In this document: positions 26,531 through 36,596 of the stretch, piece by piece
Layout of the letters: every line of letters starts with the position of its first letter
Numbering within the stretch: position 1 is the stretch's first letter
NCBI GenBank assembly: GCA_963745755.1
Contig: CAVUYP010000001.1
Coordinates: forward strand, 930,001-994,000
DNA from: RHKX01 sp963745755
Lineage (GTDB): Bacteria; Actinomycetota; Thermoleophilia; Solirubrobacterales; 70-9
Direction of reading: 5' to 3'
DNA: 64,000 nucleotides
Made by a program: the position numbers and the translations under genes
The notes under the pieces: generated by a model
Databases searched by the model: none
The model's input: the letters and a program-made list of their open reading frames with translations, nothing else
Told to the model about the DNA's origin: nothing

Positions 26531-26690
26531 GACCTGCCGAATCCCCGGGTGCACGCATCCGGGGGGCGGGGGAACCGCACGGGAGCCGAACCCGACCGGG
26601 AACGGCGACCATGGGGCGAATCCAGGCCACCCAGCCAGGTAGCGCTGCTCTTTCCGCGCGAGCCCGACAGCTAACCCCGTAGGCCCGAAC
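26531..26690 (+). ncRNA. ydaO/yuaA-type c-di-AMP riboswitch
   Basis: The leader carries the conserved blocks of the actinobacterial c-di-AMP riboswitch in the right order: GCCGAATCC (26536), a CGGGGGGCGGGGGAACC block (26560-26576), GGGGCGAATCC (26613) and AGCCCGACAGCTAACCCCG with TAGGC (26661-26684). The two GAATCC copies reflect the known pseudo-twofold fold. In other actinobacteria this class sits before wall hydrolase genes and shuts expression off at high c-di-AMP. Here it precedes an M23 peptidase by 15 bases. The remaining gap (26358-26530) holds the rplM promoter region and nothing else I can name. Confidence 0.88.
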
Positions 26691-26705
26691 GAAAGAGTCG
26701 AGTAC

Positions 26706-27855
26706 TTGAGCACCACCGCCACGCCGACGCGAGCGAGCAGGACGAGGTCGATCGGCCTCGTCGCCTTCGGCACGCTCGCGGCGCTGCTCTGCTGGGTGGC
26801 CGCGGCGTCCGGCGACGGCGGCATCGGGACCCCGAAGCCGCCGAAGGTCAAGGACGTCGTCTGCAGCGACCGCTGCCTCGAACGTGCGCACGGTCACCGA
26901 GACCGGCAAGGTCGAGGTCTCCGGCAAGGCGCTCGACGACATCGACACGGTGCGCTTCTCCGGCGCCGACGGGCGGATCGACGTCGCCCCCGCCTCGGTC
27001 GAAGCCAGCGAGGTCGTCGCCAAGGTGCCGACCGGGGCGACGTCCGGCAAGGTCGTCGTGATCAGCCGCTTCGGCAGCAAGGCGAAGTCGCCGGAGCAGA
27101 TCAAGGTCAAGCCCGAGGACGCGATCGACACCGTCAAGGGCTTCGCCGTCAAGCGGGTCGCCGCGCAGCCGAAGACCGCCTACTTCGACGGCAAGAAGGA
27201 CATCGAGCTCGACTACCTGTTCGAGGCCGACGGCGCCGCCGACATCCGCATCGACATCGTCGCCAAGGGCAGCGGCAAGACGATCGACTCGATCATCGAC
27301 AAGAACCGCAGGCCGTTCTCCAACCAGACCGTCATCTGGGACGGGCTCAACGCGAAGGGCAAGCCTCCCCGCAACGGCAAGTACAAGTTCAAGGTCTCCG
27401 CCCTCGGCGGCGAGAGCGGCCGCAGCGACGCCACGGGATTCGCCTATTACGACCATGAGTTCCCGCTTCGCGGCAAGCACCAGTACGGCGACGGGCTCGG
27501 CGCCGGCCGCGGCCACCAGGGCCAGGACGTCTTCGCGAAATGCGGGACCAAGATCGTCGCCGCCCGCGGCGGCACGGTGCAGACGAACGCCTATCAGTCG
27601 GCCGCCGGCTACTACGTCGTCATCGACGGCAAGAAGACCGGCAAGGACTACGTCTACATGCACATGGAGAAGAAGGGCCGCCCCAAGCAGGGCTCCCGGG
27701 TCAAGACCGGCGAGATGATCGGCCGCGAGAGCGACACCGGCGATGCCCAGGGCTGCCACCTCCACTTCGAGCTCTGGTCGGCCCCCGGCTGGTACGAGGG
27801 CGGCCACGTCCTCAACCCCACCAAGCCGCTGAAGAAGTGGGACAAGTGGAGCTAG
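26706..27855 (+). CDS. M23-family peptidoglycan endopeptidase, secreted (one frame break)
   Basis: About 383 residues from TTG. A leader helix (I-G-L-V-A-F-G-T-L-A) is followed by an IPT/Ig-like beta domain (V-T-E-T-G-K-V-E-V-S-G), a FlgD-like segment (T-V-I-W-D-G-L-N-A-K-G) and a C-terminal LytM domain. Zinc ligands are H-Q-G-Q-D and H-L-H-F-E. It probably cuts cross-link peptides in the wall. Frame breaks near 26883, where an extra G (CTC[G]AAC) separates the leader from the rest. Controlled by the c-di-AMP riboswitch directly upstream. Confidence 0.85.
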
Positions 27856-27865
27856 CCGGGTCCTG

Positions 27866-27886
27866 ACCGCCGGGCGGCCCGCCGGT
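27866..27886. terminator. Hairpin between convergent genes
   Basis: ACCGCCGGGC and GCCCGCCGGT can pair with one mismatch and a very short loop, right after the M23 stop and before the guaA stop on the other strand. Weak candidate for a shared terminator. Confidence 0.3.
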
Positions 27887-27973
27887 CTCGGTCGCAGTGC
27901 CTGGATCCGGGCCCGGATGCTGGAGGAATCTCCGGCGTTGTCGCGGCCGCTGCCCGCCGGCGGCGACTCGCGG

Positions 27974-29602
27974 CTATTCCCACTCGATCGTCGCCGGGGG
28001 CTTCGAGGAGATGTCGAGGGCGACGCGGTTGACGCCGCGGGACCTCGTTGATGATCCGGTTCGAGGCGCGCTCGAGCAGGTCGTAGGGCAGCCGGGCCCA
28101 GTCGGCGGTCATCGCGTCGTCGGAGGTGACGGCGCGGATCACGATCGGGTAGGCGTAGGTGCGCCCATCGCCCTGGACGCCGACCGAGCGGACGACCGGG
28201 AGCACGCAGAAGGACTGCCAGAGGTCGCGGTAGAGGCCGGCGGCGCGGACCTCCTCCTGGAGGATCGGCGTCGGCCTCGCGAAGGATCTCGAGGCGCTCC
28301 TCGTTGACCTCGCCGCCGACGATCCGGATCGCGAGGCCGGGGCCGGGAAACGGCTGGCGCCAGACCATCCGGTCGGAGAGGCCGAGCTCGGCGGCGACGG
28401 CGCGGACCTCGTCCTTGAACAGCATCCGCAGCGGCTCGACGAGATCGAAGTCGAGGTCCTCGGGGAGGCCGCCGACATTGTGGTGCGACTTGATCGTGGC
28501 GGCGCCGGTGCCGCCGCCGGACTCGATCACGTCGGAGTAGAGCGTGCCCTGGACGAGGTGGCTGACGTCGGGAAGCTTCCGGGCCTCCTCCTCGAAGACG
28601 CGGATGAACTCCTCGCCGATGATCTTGCGCTTGCGCTCCGGCTCGTCGATCGCCGGCGAGCCGGGCGAGGAAGCGCTCGCGGGCGTCGACGTGGATCAGC
28701 TTGATGCCGAGGCCCTCGCGGAACGTCTCGACGACCTGGTCGGCCTCGCCCTTGCGGAGCAGGCCGTGGTCGACGAGCACGCAGGTGAGCTGGTCGCCGA
28801 CCGCCTCGTGGACGAGCGCCGCCGCCGTCGCCGAGTCGACGCCGCCGGAGAGGCCGCAGATGACGCCGCCGCTCGCCGACCTGGTTGCGGATCCGGTCGA
28901 TCTGCTCGTCGATGACCGAGCTCGCCGACCAGTTCTCCTCACAGCCGGCGACCTCGCGGAGGAAGCGCTCGAGGATCGCCTGACCGTGCGGGGTGTGGAC
29001 GACCTCGGGGTGGAACTGGATGCCGTAGAGCCCGCGCTCGGGGTCCTCGCAGGCGGCGACCGGCGAGCCCGGGCTCGAGGCGAGCGCGCGGAAGCCGGGC
29101 GGCGGCTCGTAGACGCAGTCGCGGTGGCTCATCCAGCACTGCTGCGTCTCCGGCAGGCCCGACATCAGCCGGCCGCCCTCGTCGACCAGTGACAGCTCGG
29201 TGCGCCCGAACTCGCCGCGCTCGGCGCCCTCGACCCGGCCGCCGAGCGCCTGGACCATCGACCTGCATGCCGTAACAGATGCCGAGCACCGGGATCCCGA
29301 GCTCGAGCAGCTCGGTCCGCAGCGCCGGCGCGCCCGGTCTCGTAGACCGAGGCGGGGCCGCCGGAGAGGACCAGCGCCCGCGGGTTGCGGAGCCGGATCC
29401 GCTCGATGTCGGTGTCGTGGGGAAGCAGCTCGGCGAAGACGCCGCACTCGCGGATCCGCCGCGCGATCAGCTGCGAGTACTGGCCGCCGAAGTCGAGCAC
29501 GAGGACCTCCTCGCGATCGACTCCGACCGCTCCCGCCGCGCCGCCCGACGGATCGACGACGGGGGCGTCGATCGGGCGTTCCGGCGAGAGCGCCTCGGCC
29601 AC
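27974..29602 (-). CDS. guaA: GMP synthase (glutamine-hydrolysing; about six frame breaks)
   Basis: Converts XMP to GMP. The class I glutaminase domain shows L-D-F-G-G-Q-Y-S-Q-L-I, G-I-C-Y-G-M-Q (nucleophile Cys) and Q-F-H-P-E-V; the ATP-pyrophosphatase P-loop is G-L-S-G-G-V-D-S-A; the C-terminus ends P-P-A-T-I-E-W-E as in the family. Breaks near 29335, 29265, 28870, 28665, 28270 and 28040. Those at 29265, 28665 and 28270 are an extra G between C and A. GTG start; 541 residues once restored. Coupled directly after the guaB3-like gene. Confidence 0.92.
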
Positions 29603-30813
29603 TCAGTCGTCGGAGACCGCGACGGCGTTGGCGACGGCCGAGCTGCCGTTCGAGCCCATCCCGACCGACTGGCTGCGCTGCAGCTGCTTGCCCTCGGTCT
29701 GCAGGGCCGGGCGCGACCATCACCTCGGCGCGGTGGAACGAGGGGATGTCCTCGTAGCCGAGTCGTCGCCATCGAGGTGCGCAGCGCTCCCATCAGGTTG
29801 AAGGTGCCGTCGTTCTCGTTCGCGGGGCCGAGCAGGATCTGCTCGAGCGTGCCGTCCTGAGTGGTCGTGACCCGGGTCCCACGCGGCAGCGACGGATGGA
29901 ACGTCGCCATGCCCCAGTGGTAGCCGCGGCCGGGCGCCTCCTTGGCGCGGGCGAGCGGCGAGCCGATCATCACGGCGTCGGCGCCGCAGGCGATCGCCTT
30001 GGAGATGTCGCCGCCGGTCCGCATGCCGCCGTCGGCGATCACGTTGCAGTACTGGCCGGTCTCGAGCATGTGCTGGGAGCGGGCCGCGGCGACGTCGGCG
30101 ATCGCGGTCGCCTGCGGGACGCCGATCCCGAGCACGCCGCGGGTCGTGCAGGCGGCGCCGGGGCCGACCCCGACGAGGACGCCGACCGCGCCGGTCCGCA
30201 TCAGGTGCAGGCCGGTCGAGTAGGAGGCGCAGCCGCCGACGACGCAGGGAACCGGGAGCGCCGGCGATGAACTCCTTGAGGTTGAGCGGCTCCGAGGTCG
30301 AGGAGACGTGCTCGGCCGAGATCACGGTGCCCTGGACGACGAGGATGTCGAGGCCCGGCCTCGAGGGCGGCCTCGTGGTAGTCGCCGACCTTCTGCGGGG
30401 TCAGCGAGCCGGCAGCAGACGGCGCCCTCGGCCTTGATCTCCTCGATCCGCTGGCCGATCAGCTCCGGCTTGACCGGCTCCGAGTAGATCTCCTGCATCA
30501 GCTGGGTCGAGGTCCCGGGCGGCGCCGCGGCGATCCGCGCGAGCTGCTCGTCGGCGTCCTCGTAGCGCGACCAGATGCCCTCGAGGTTGAGGACGCCGAG
30601 GCCGCCGAGGCGGTTGATCAGAGCGGCCGTCTTCGGGCTGACGACGCCGTCCATCGCCGAGGCGAGCAGCGGCAGCTCGAAGCGGTAGGGGCCGAGGTTC
30701 CAGGTGATGTCGATGTCGTCGGGGTCGCGCGTCCGCCGCGAGGGCACGATCGCGATGTCGTCGAACCCGTAGGCCCGACGAGCCTTCTTTCCCCGTCCGA
30801 TCTCAACTTCCAA
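29603..30813 (-). CDS. GuaB3-family IMP dehydrogenase-related protein (frame-broken)
   Basis: TIM-barrel protein of about 390 residues. The opening I-G-R-G-K-K-A-R-R-A-Y-G-F-D-D-I is the mark of the GuaB3 branch found in actinobacteria next to guaB. The catalytic Cys loop is present (G-P-G-A-A-C-T-T-R), and D-G-G-M-R-T-G-G-D binds phosphate. CBS domains are absent, as in GuaB3. Breaks near 30415, 30360, 30262 (extra G in GCCGGCG) and about 29765-29712. TTG start. Whether it is an IMP dehydrogenase or a GMP reductase-like enzyme is unsettled here. Confidence 0.82.
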
Positions 30814-30907
30814 CTGGTGGCGCTCCCTCGGTCGACTGCAGAAAGAAGATTGTAGGTGCCGCGGCCGACGGGCCGGGTGGGCCCGGCGTCCGGAAACTGC
30901 GGGGAAA

Positions 30908-30925
30908 CGGGCCGCGTTCGGCCCG
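30908..30925 (-). terminator. Short GC hairpin after the sugar kinase
   Basis: CGGGCCG and CGGCCCG with a 4-base loop form a perfect stem 9 bases beyond the kinase stop on the minus strand. Likely terminator or attenuator before the guaB3-like gene. Confidence 0.4.
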
Positions 30926-30933
30926 CCGCCGGC

Positions 30934-31897
30934 TCAGGCGACGCGGAGCGGAGCGGACAACCGCTCGACCCGGACCCGGCCGGTCAGCTTCGCGGCCTCG
31001 GCACCGTCGAGCGTGCCGGCCCCGAGGTGCTGGGTCGACTCGGCGCCGCAGGCGACGCCGTAGGCAAGACAGTCCTCGATCGAGCGGCCGGCGCGGCGCG
31101 CGGCCACGAAGCCGGCCAGGAAGGCGTCGCCGGAGCCGACGCTGGCGACCGGTGGCAAGCGGCTCGATCGACGCCTCGTAAGCGTACGCGAATGCCCCGA
31201 TCCCGACGAGCGCCACGCAGCCCGACGGCGTCGTGATGATCGCCTCCTCGGCGCCCATCTCGACGCAGGCCGTCGACGGCCGAGACCAGGTCCTCGGCCT
31301 CGGTGAACTCGTAGCCGACCGCCTCCTCGGCCTCGGCGACGTTCGGCGCCACGACCGCGGGCTGCGCTCGCAGGCCGGCCCGCATCGGCTCGCCGTCGGT
31401 GTCGAGCAGCGTCGGCACGCCGGCGGCGCGCAGGCCGGCGATCAGCGCGGCGTAGTGGTCGGGCTCGGCGCCCGGGCGGCAGCGAGCCCGCGATCACGCA
31501 GAACTCGGCACCGCCGGCCAGGTAGAGGAGCCGCTCGGTGAAGCGCTCGACGTCGGCCGCGCGTGACGTTCGGTCCGCGCTCGTTGATCTCGGTCTGCTC
31601 GCCCGACGTCGGATCGACGATCGCGAGGTTGGTCCGCGAGTCGCCGGCAACCTCGACGAAGTCGTGGAGGACCTGCTCGGCGTCGAGCAGCTCGCGGATC
31701 CGGGCGCCGGTCGGACCGGCCGCGAACCCGGTCGCGATCACCGGCTCGCCGAGCCCCTTCAGGGCCCGGGCGATGTTGACGCCCTTGCCGCCCGCCGCGC
31801 GACGCGAGTCGACGACCCGGTGACGGTTGCCGAGCGCGATCCGCGGCACGGCGACCGTCCGGTCCAGCGCGATGTTCAGCGTCACCGTGAGGATCAT
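30934..31897 (-). CDS. PfkB-family sugar kinase, 1-phosphofructokinase type (frame-broken)
   Basis: About 315 residues. The N-terminus M-I-L-T-V-T-L-N-I-A-L-D-R-T is that of the LacC/FruK branch (tagatose-6-P, fructose-1-P or fructose-6-P kinases). G-G-K-G-V-N-I-A-R and the catalytic region S-V-G-S-G-D-A-F-L-A-G-F are present. Breaks near 31563, 31475, 31265 and 31155. ATG overlaps the stop of the carboxypeptidase (ATGA). No phosphotransferase system genes are near, so fructose-6-phosphate is the more likely substrate, but this is inference. Confidence 0.8.
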
Positions 31898-33209
31898 TCG
31901 TCCTCCCCCTCCTCCGTCTCCGAATCCGCTCCTGGCGCGTCCTCATTCTCTCCTCCGAGTCGCGGTTCCCGTTGCCCCCTCCGTTGCTGCGGCGGCGCAT
32001 CGCAATCACGACTGTGGCCAGTATGACGATCAGGGCGAGGAGGATCAGCCCGGCGACCGGCGGCCCGCCGATCCGGTCGATGATCGTCGGCGCGGCGACC
32101 GCCCGGGCGGCGACCAGCGGCGTGCGGTCGCTGAACCTACCGTCGACCGTCACCGTCGCCGTTCCGAGGCGCTCGCCGGCGGCGATCGGCCCCTCGACCT
32201 CGGCAGGAGCCTCGACGTCGACCCGCACCTTCTCGTCGTCGCGGACGCGTACCGCGACGCCGCGACGGGCGACCACCGACAGCGGCTCGTCCTCGTAGCG
32301 GACCGCGACGCTCGCCTGCTCGTCGTCGCGCCTGACGGCCGCCTGGCGCTCATAGAGCGAATAGCCGTAGTCGAGGAGCTGCTCGGTCTCGGCGTCACGG
32401 TCGGACTCGCTCGGGGCGCCGAGCACCGCGGCGAGCAGCGGTACGCCCTTGCGCTTCGCCGAGGCGACGAGGACGTAGCCGGCGTCGTTGGTGTGGCCGG
32501 TCTTGACGCCGTCGACGCTCGGATCGCTGAACAGCAGCGTGTTCGTGTTGGTGACGGCGCGGCGGCGGTCGCCGCTCTTCAGCGTCGCCTTCGGCATCGC
32601 GACGATCCGCCGGAACCGCTTGTCGGCGAGCAACTCCTCGGCCAGCGTCGAGAGGTCATGGGCGGTCGAGTAGTTGCCCTTCGCGTCGAGGCCGATCGGG
32701 TTCGCGTAATGGGTCCCGGAGAGGCCGAGGCGGGTCGCGGTCCGGTTCATCGCTCGCACGAACGCCTTCTCCGAGCCCGACACCCCCTCGGCGACCGTGA
32801 TCGCCGCGTCGTTGGCGCTCGGCAGCAGCATCGCCACGAGCAGGTCGTGGACGGTGAGCCGCTCGCCCTCGATCAGCCCGGCCACCGACTCGGCCGCGGC
32901 GGCCTCGTAGCGGGGGACGGTGAGCTTCTGCTTCATCTTCAGCTTCTCGAGCGCCAGGTACGCCGTCATCAGCTTCGTCGTGCTGGCGATCGCCAGCGGC
33001 TTCCGCGCCACCCGGGCGGCGAGCTCGGCGCCGTCCTTGCGGTCGACGAGCAGCCACGAGGAGGCGTCGAGGCGCGGCGCCTTCGCGGCCGGGCCGGGCC
33101 CCGCCGCTGCAGTTGCCGGCAGCAGCGCGATCACGATCGCGACGAGGCTCAGCAGCAGGCCCGGCCGCGGCCGCGGCGGGCGCGACGATCGGGTCCCCGT
33201 CGTCCGCAT
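31894..33209 (-). CDS. D-alanyl-D-alanine carboxypeptidase (PBP5/DacF-like)
   Basis: Serine peptidase S11 that trims wall pentapeptides. Signal helix at about 17-36, then S-T-T-K (SxxK), S-A-N (SxN) and K-T-G-H-T (KTG) motifs in order. A beta-rich C-terminal domain (about 290-370) and a membrane helix (V-A-G-L-I-L-L-A-L-I) follow, so it is anchored at both ends. The tail becomes Arg-rich; one missing base near 31945 would give an acidic tail ending in E-G-E-D-E and a stop that overlaps the kinase ATG. Without that correction the frame runs on to about 31494. Confidence 0.85.
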
Positions 33210-33563
33210 CTAGCGGATCTTCAGCTCCTGGCCGGCGGCGAGCGTCTGCGGGTCGATGTCGGGGTTGAGGCGCTCGAGCCGCTTCACGGAGACGTTGAAC
33301 TTCGCCGCGACGCCGCTCAGCGTGTCGCCCTCTTCGACCGTGTACGTCTTCGGGTTCTCGGCGCCCTTGCCGCTGCCGCCCGACTTCCCCTCCGACTTGA
33401 CGTTCGCCTTCGTGTCGCGCTCAGCCTTGCTGTCGTCGCTCGTGTTGGCGTTGACGATCAGCGCGATCGCGATCAGGACCGCGATCAGGGCCAGCGGACC
33501 GAGCAGCCGGCTGAACCAGGAAATCCGCCGGGAGGTGCCTCCCGGTGCGCTCGATGCCGCCAC
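33210..33563 (-). CDS. Membrane-anchored LysM protein
   Basis: 117 residues from GTG. One membrane helix (about 21-41), a Lys/Ser/Gly-rich linker, and a single C-terminal LysM domain (Y-T-V-E-E-G-D-T-L-S-G-V-A, then L-N-P-D-I-D). LysM binds N-acetylglucosamine in peptidoglycan. It has no catalytic domain. The stop is directly adjacent to the carboxypeptidase ATG, so both probably act together at the wall. Confidence 0.8.
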   Translation of the reverse strand: MAASSAPGGTSRRISWFSRLLGPLALIAVLIAIALIVNANTSDDSKAERDTKANVKSEGKSGGSGKGAENPKTYTVEEGDTLSGVAAKFNVSVKRLERLNPDIDPQTLAAGQELKIR

Positions 33564-33645
33564 GCCCGCGATGGTACGCGACCGGAATCCGATCGGAATG
33601 CGAAATCCCCCGCCTGCCGGGCGGATTGCGGCGGCGAGGCGACCT

Positions 33646-34933
33646 TCAGCCGGAGGCGACCGCGACCGCCCGGACCGCGATCCCCTCGAGCAGGCCGGCC
33701 GCCTGATCGAGCTCGGCGGGGTCGGGGTCGGGGTCGACGAGGACGACGGCCTCGTCGACGAGCTCGACGAGGGTGTCGGTTTCCTCGCTGCCGAGGATCG
33801 GCGGCGCCACGTAGACGACGAGGTCGTAGACGCGGGCAAGCCGATCGACGAGGACGGCGAAGCGCCGGCCGGTCACCCCGGCGGCGATCGTGCCGGCACC
33901 GGCGGGGAGACAGGCGAAGCTGCCGCTCGCCGCGCCGGTGCCGACGGTGCGCAGCACCTCGCGCGGCGACGCCCGCCCCTCGAGGTATTCGCCGAGGCCG
34001 GGCGCCGCGGCGACGTCGAGCCTGGCGGCCAGCGACGAGCCGGCGAGATCGGCGGCGACGAGGAGGACACGGCGCCCGGCGCCGGCGCCGGCGAGCGCGA
34101 GGGCGGCGCCGAGACCCTCGGCGTCGCCGGTGCCGACCGCGGTGACGACCAGCGAACCCGGCCCGGTCCCGGCGCGGATACCGAGCCGGTCGGCGAGGAT
34201 TCCGACGTCGGCCACCGCCGGCCGCGAGATCGCCACCGAACCGGCCCCGTCGCAGACGATCGCGCCGCCGGGGTCGGCGGCGAGCTCGGCGAGGCCGGCT
34301 CCGACCCGGGCCGCGAACGCGGCGGTCGGGTCGGATTCGACCGCGCCCGGCCCGGGCTCGCCGGCGATTGCGGGGGGCGCCGGCCGGGATCCGGCAGGCC
34401 GCCGGGCGAGGCGCCGCACGGCGATGACGAGCAGCCCGGCGAGCAGTCCGACGAGGAAGCCGATCCCCGCCCAGAGCCCGGCCGGACGGTCCTCGAACGG
34501 CTCGCCTGGGATCGTCGCCGCCGCACCGAGCGCGAGTGGATCGCCCTCGACCCTGACCAGCGCCTGCGCGAAGCCGTCGGCTGCGGCGGCGGCGACGTCG
34601 GGAGCATCGGCGGTGGCGGCGACGACGAGGAATCCGCCGCGCCGGGCCGGGCGCACGGTGACGTCGGCGAGCAGGTCGGCGCCCGGCGACGTCGCCGCCG
34701 AGCAGGCCGGCGGCCTTCGTCGCGACCTCGTCACTCTCGCCGCGCTGGGCGAACCGCTCGAGCCGGGCCTCATCGGCACCCTTCGAGTCGCTTTCGACCG
34801 CCACCGTCGCGGTCGCCCGGTAGAGCGGCTGATCGGCGATCCCCCAGCCGAAACCGAGCGCTGCACCGAGCAGCGCCAGCGCCAGAGCGATTCGCCAGCC
34901 GGCCGGCCCGCCACCCTCACCGCGGGCCGTCAA
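33646..34933 (-). CDS. Wzz/CapB-like polysaccharide co-polymerase with degenerate ATPase domain (one frame break)
   Basis: About 428 residues. Two membrane helices bracket a periplasmic part: one at about 12-32 and one in L-W-A-G-I-G-F-L-V-G-L-L. A cytosolic P-loop-fold domain follows. This is the layout of actinobacterial fused Wzz-kinases controlling glycan chain length. Where Walker A should stand, V-V-T-A-V-G-T-G-D-A-E-G-L-G lacks the Lys, while the following strand keeps V-L-L-V-A-A-D-L. ATP hydrolysis is therefore doubtful. Frame break near 34695 (extra G in GCCGGGCGCC). TTG start 5 bases after the argS stop. Confidence 0.65.
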
Positions 34934-34937
34934 TCGC

Positions 34938-36572
34938 TCACATCTCCTCCGGCGCCTCGACCCCGAGCAGGTCGAGCAGCGTCGCGATGACGTCGCGGGC
35001 GGCGGCGCACACCGTCAGCCGGGCCTGCTCCAGACCCGGCCCGGCGCCGACGACGCGACAGTCGCGGTAGAAGGCGTGGAAGTCGGCAGCGACCTCGCGC
35101 ACGTAGGTGGCGACGCCGTGCGGTTCGCGCTTCGCGGCCGCCCGAGCGACCTGGTCCGGCATCTCGAGCAGGCGCGCGATCAGCGCCCGCTCGGCCGGCT
35201 CGAGCGTTCCCGCCGGGGCCGGCTCGCCGCCGCTCTCGGGGCCCCGCTCAGCCGCCATGCGAAACAGGCTGCAGATCCGCGCGTGCGCGTACTGGGCGTA
35301 GTAGACCGGGTTGTCGTTGGAACTGGTCCGGGCGAGCTCGAGGTCGATGTCGATCGGAGTCTCGTGGCTGCGCATCAGCATGAAGAAGCGGGTCGCGTCG
35401 ACCCCGATGTCGTCGAGGAGGTCGTCGAGCCGCGCGAAGTCGCCACGCCGCTTCGACATCCGCGCCCGCTCGCCGCCCTCGACCAGGTTGACCATCTGCA
35501 TGATCGAGACCTCGAAGGCGCCGGCGGGGGCGCCGAGGGCGGCGATCGCCGCCCGCATCCGGTCGACGTACCCGTGATGGTCGGCGCCGAGGACGTCGAT
35601 GAGCAGATCCGGGCCGCGCTCGAGCTTGTCGCGGTGGTAGGCGATGTCGGCCGCGAAGTAGGTCGGGGTGCCGTCGGCGCGGATCAGCACCCGGTCCTTG
35701 TCGTCGCCGAAGTCGGAGGTGCGCAGCCATACGGCTCCCTCGCTGTCGTAGACGAGCCCACGCCCGCGCAGGTCGGCGATCGCCGCCTCGGTCGCGCCGG
35801 CCTCGTGCAGGGCGCGCTCCGATGCCCAGCTGTCGAAGCTGACCCGCGAGCGCTCCAGGGTCGCCCGGATCGAGGCGGTCATCAGCTCGACGCCGAGCCG
35901 CCCGAGCTCGGCGCTGCCCAGCCCGCTGCCGTGCTCGGCGGCGATCCGCTCGCCGAGCTCGGTCACGTAGTCGCCCTCGTAGCCGCCCTCGGGAACCTCG
36001 GTTCCGGCGATCCGGGCGGCGATCGAGGCGCCGAACAGCTCGATCTGGGTGCCGGCGTCGTTCAGGTAGTACTCGCGGCGCACCCGGTGGCCGGCGAACT
36101 CGAGCAGCCGGGCCAGCGAGTCTCCGTAGGCGAGATGGCGGCCGCTGGCCACGGTCAGCGGGCCGGTCGGGTTGGCGCTGACGAACTCGACCAGAACCGA
36201 TGCGGGACTGGCGGCGATTCCGGCGCCGAAGCGGCGGCCGCGATCGGCGATCAGGCCGGCGGCGTCGCGCATCCAGCGCTCCGCCATGTGCAGGTTGAGG
36301 AACCCGGGGCCGGCGACTTCGATCCGCTCGACGCTCTCGCCGAGCCGCTCGCTGACGCCTTCGCTGAGCCGGGTGGCGACGTCGCGCGGCCGCTCGCCGA
36401 TCAGCGGCGCGGCGAGCATCGCCGCGTTCGTCGAGTAGTCGCCGAACTCGGGTCGCGGCGGTCGTTCGAGGCCGGCGGCGGGGACGCCGGGGTGCAGCTC
36501 GGCGGTCGCGGCGGCGATCGCCTCGCTCAGGGCCGCGGTCGGGCTGGCGCTCGCGTTCGAAGCCGGTTCCAT
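34938..36572 (-). CDS. argS: Arginyl-tRNA synthetase with altered HIGH motif
   Basis: 544 residues, unbroken. Class I synthetase charging tRNA-Arg. N-terminal Add-1-type domain (E-F-G-D-Y-S-T-N-A-A), catalytic core F-V-S-A-N-P-T-G-P-L, M-S-K-R-R-G-D (KMSKS-like) and the DALR anticodon domain (Y-Y-A-Q-Y-A-H-A-R, then Y-R-D-C-R-V). Where the family has H-x-G-H right after P-T-G-P-L, this protein reads T140-V-A-S143, so both signature His are missing. ATG at 36570-36572 is preferred; a GTG three codons upstream is possible. Confidence 0.92.
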   Translation of the reverse strand: MEPASNASASPTAALSEAIAAATAELHPGVPAAGLERPPRPEFGDYSTNAAMLAAPLIGERPRDVATRLSEGVSERLGESVERIEVAGPGFLNLHMAERWMRDAAGLIADRGRRFGAGIAASPASVLVEFVSANPTGPLTVASGRHLAYGDSLARLLEFAGHRVRREYYLNDAGTQIELFGASIAARIAGTEVPEGGYEGDYVTELGERIAAEHGSGLGSAELGRLGVELMTASIRATLERSRVSFDSWASERALHEAGATEAAIADLRGRGLVYDSEGAVWLRTSDFGDDKDRVLIRADGTPTYFAADIAYHRDKLERGPDLLIDVLGADHHGYVDRMRAAIAALGAPAGAFEVSIMQMVNLVEGGERARMSKRRGDFARLDDLLDDIGVDATRFFMLMRSHETPIDIDLELARTSSNDNPVYYAQYAHARICSLFRMAAERGPESGGEPAPAGTLEPAERALIARLLEMPDQVARAAAKREPHGVATYVREVAADFHAFYRDCRVVGAGPGLEQARLTVCAAARDVIATLLDLLGVEAPEEM

Positions 36573-36596
36573 CGGCGGCACTCTAGGGCCGTGAGC

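Noticed and set aside
15439..31700. Programmed ribosomal frameshifting as the cause of the many breaks
   Set aside because: Breaks occur several times per gene at differing places and lack slippery heptamers with stop and pseudoknot signals; sequence error explains them better.
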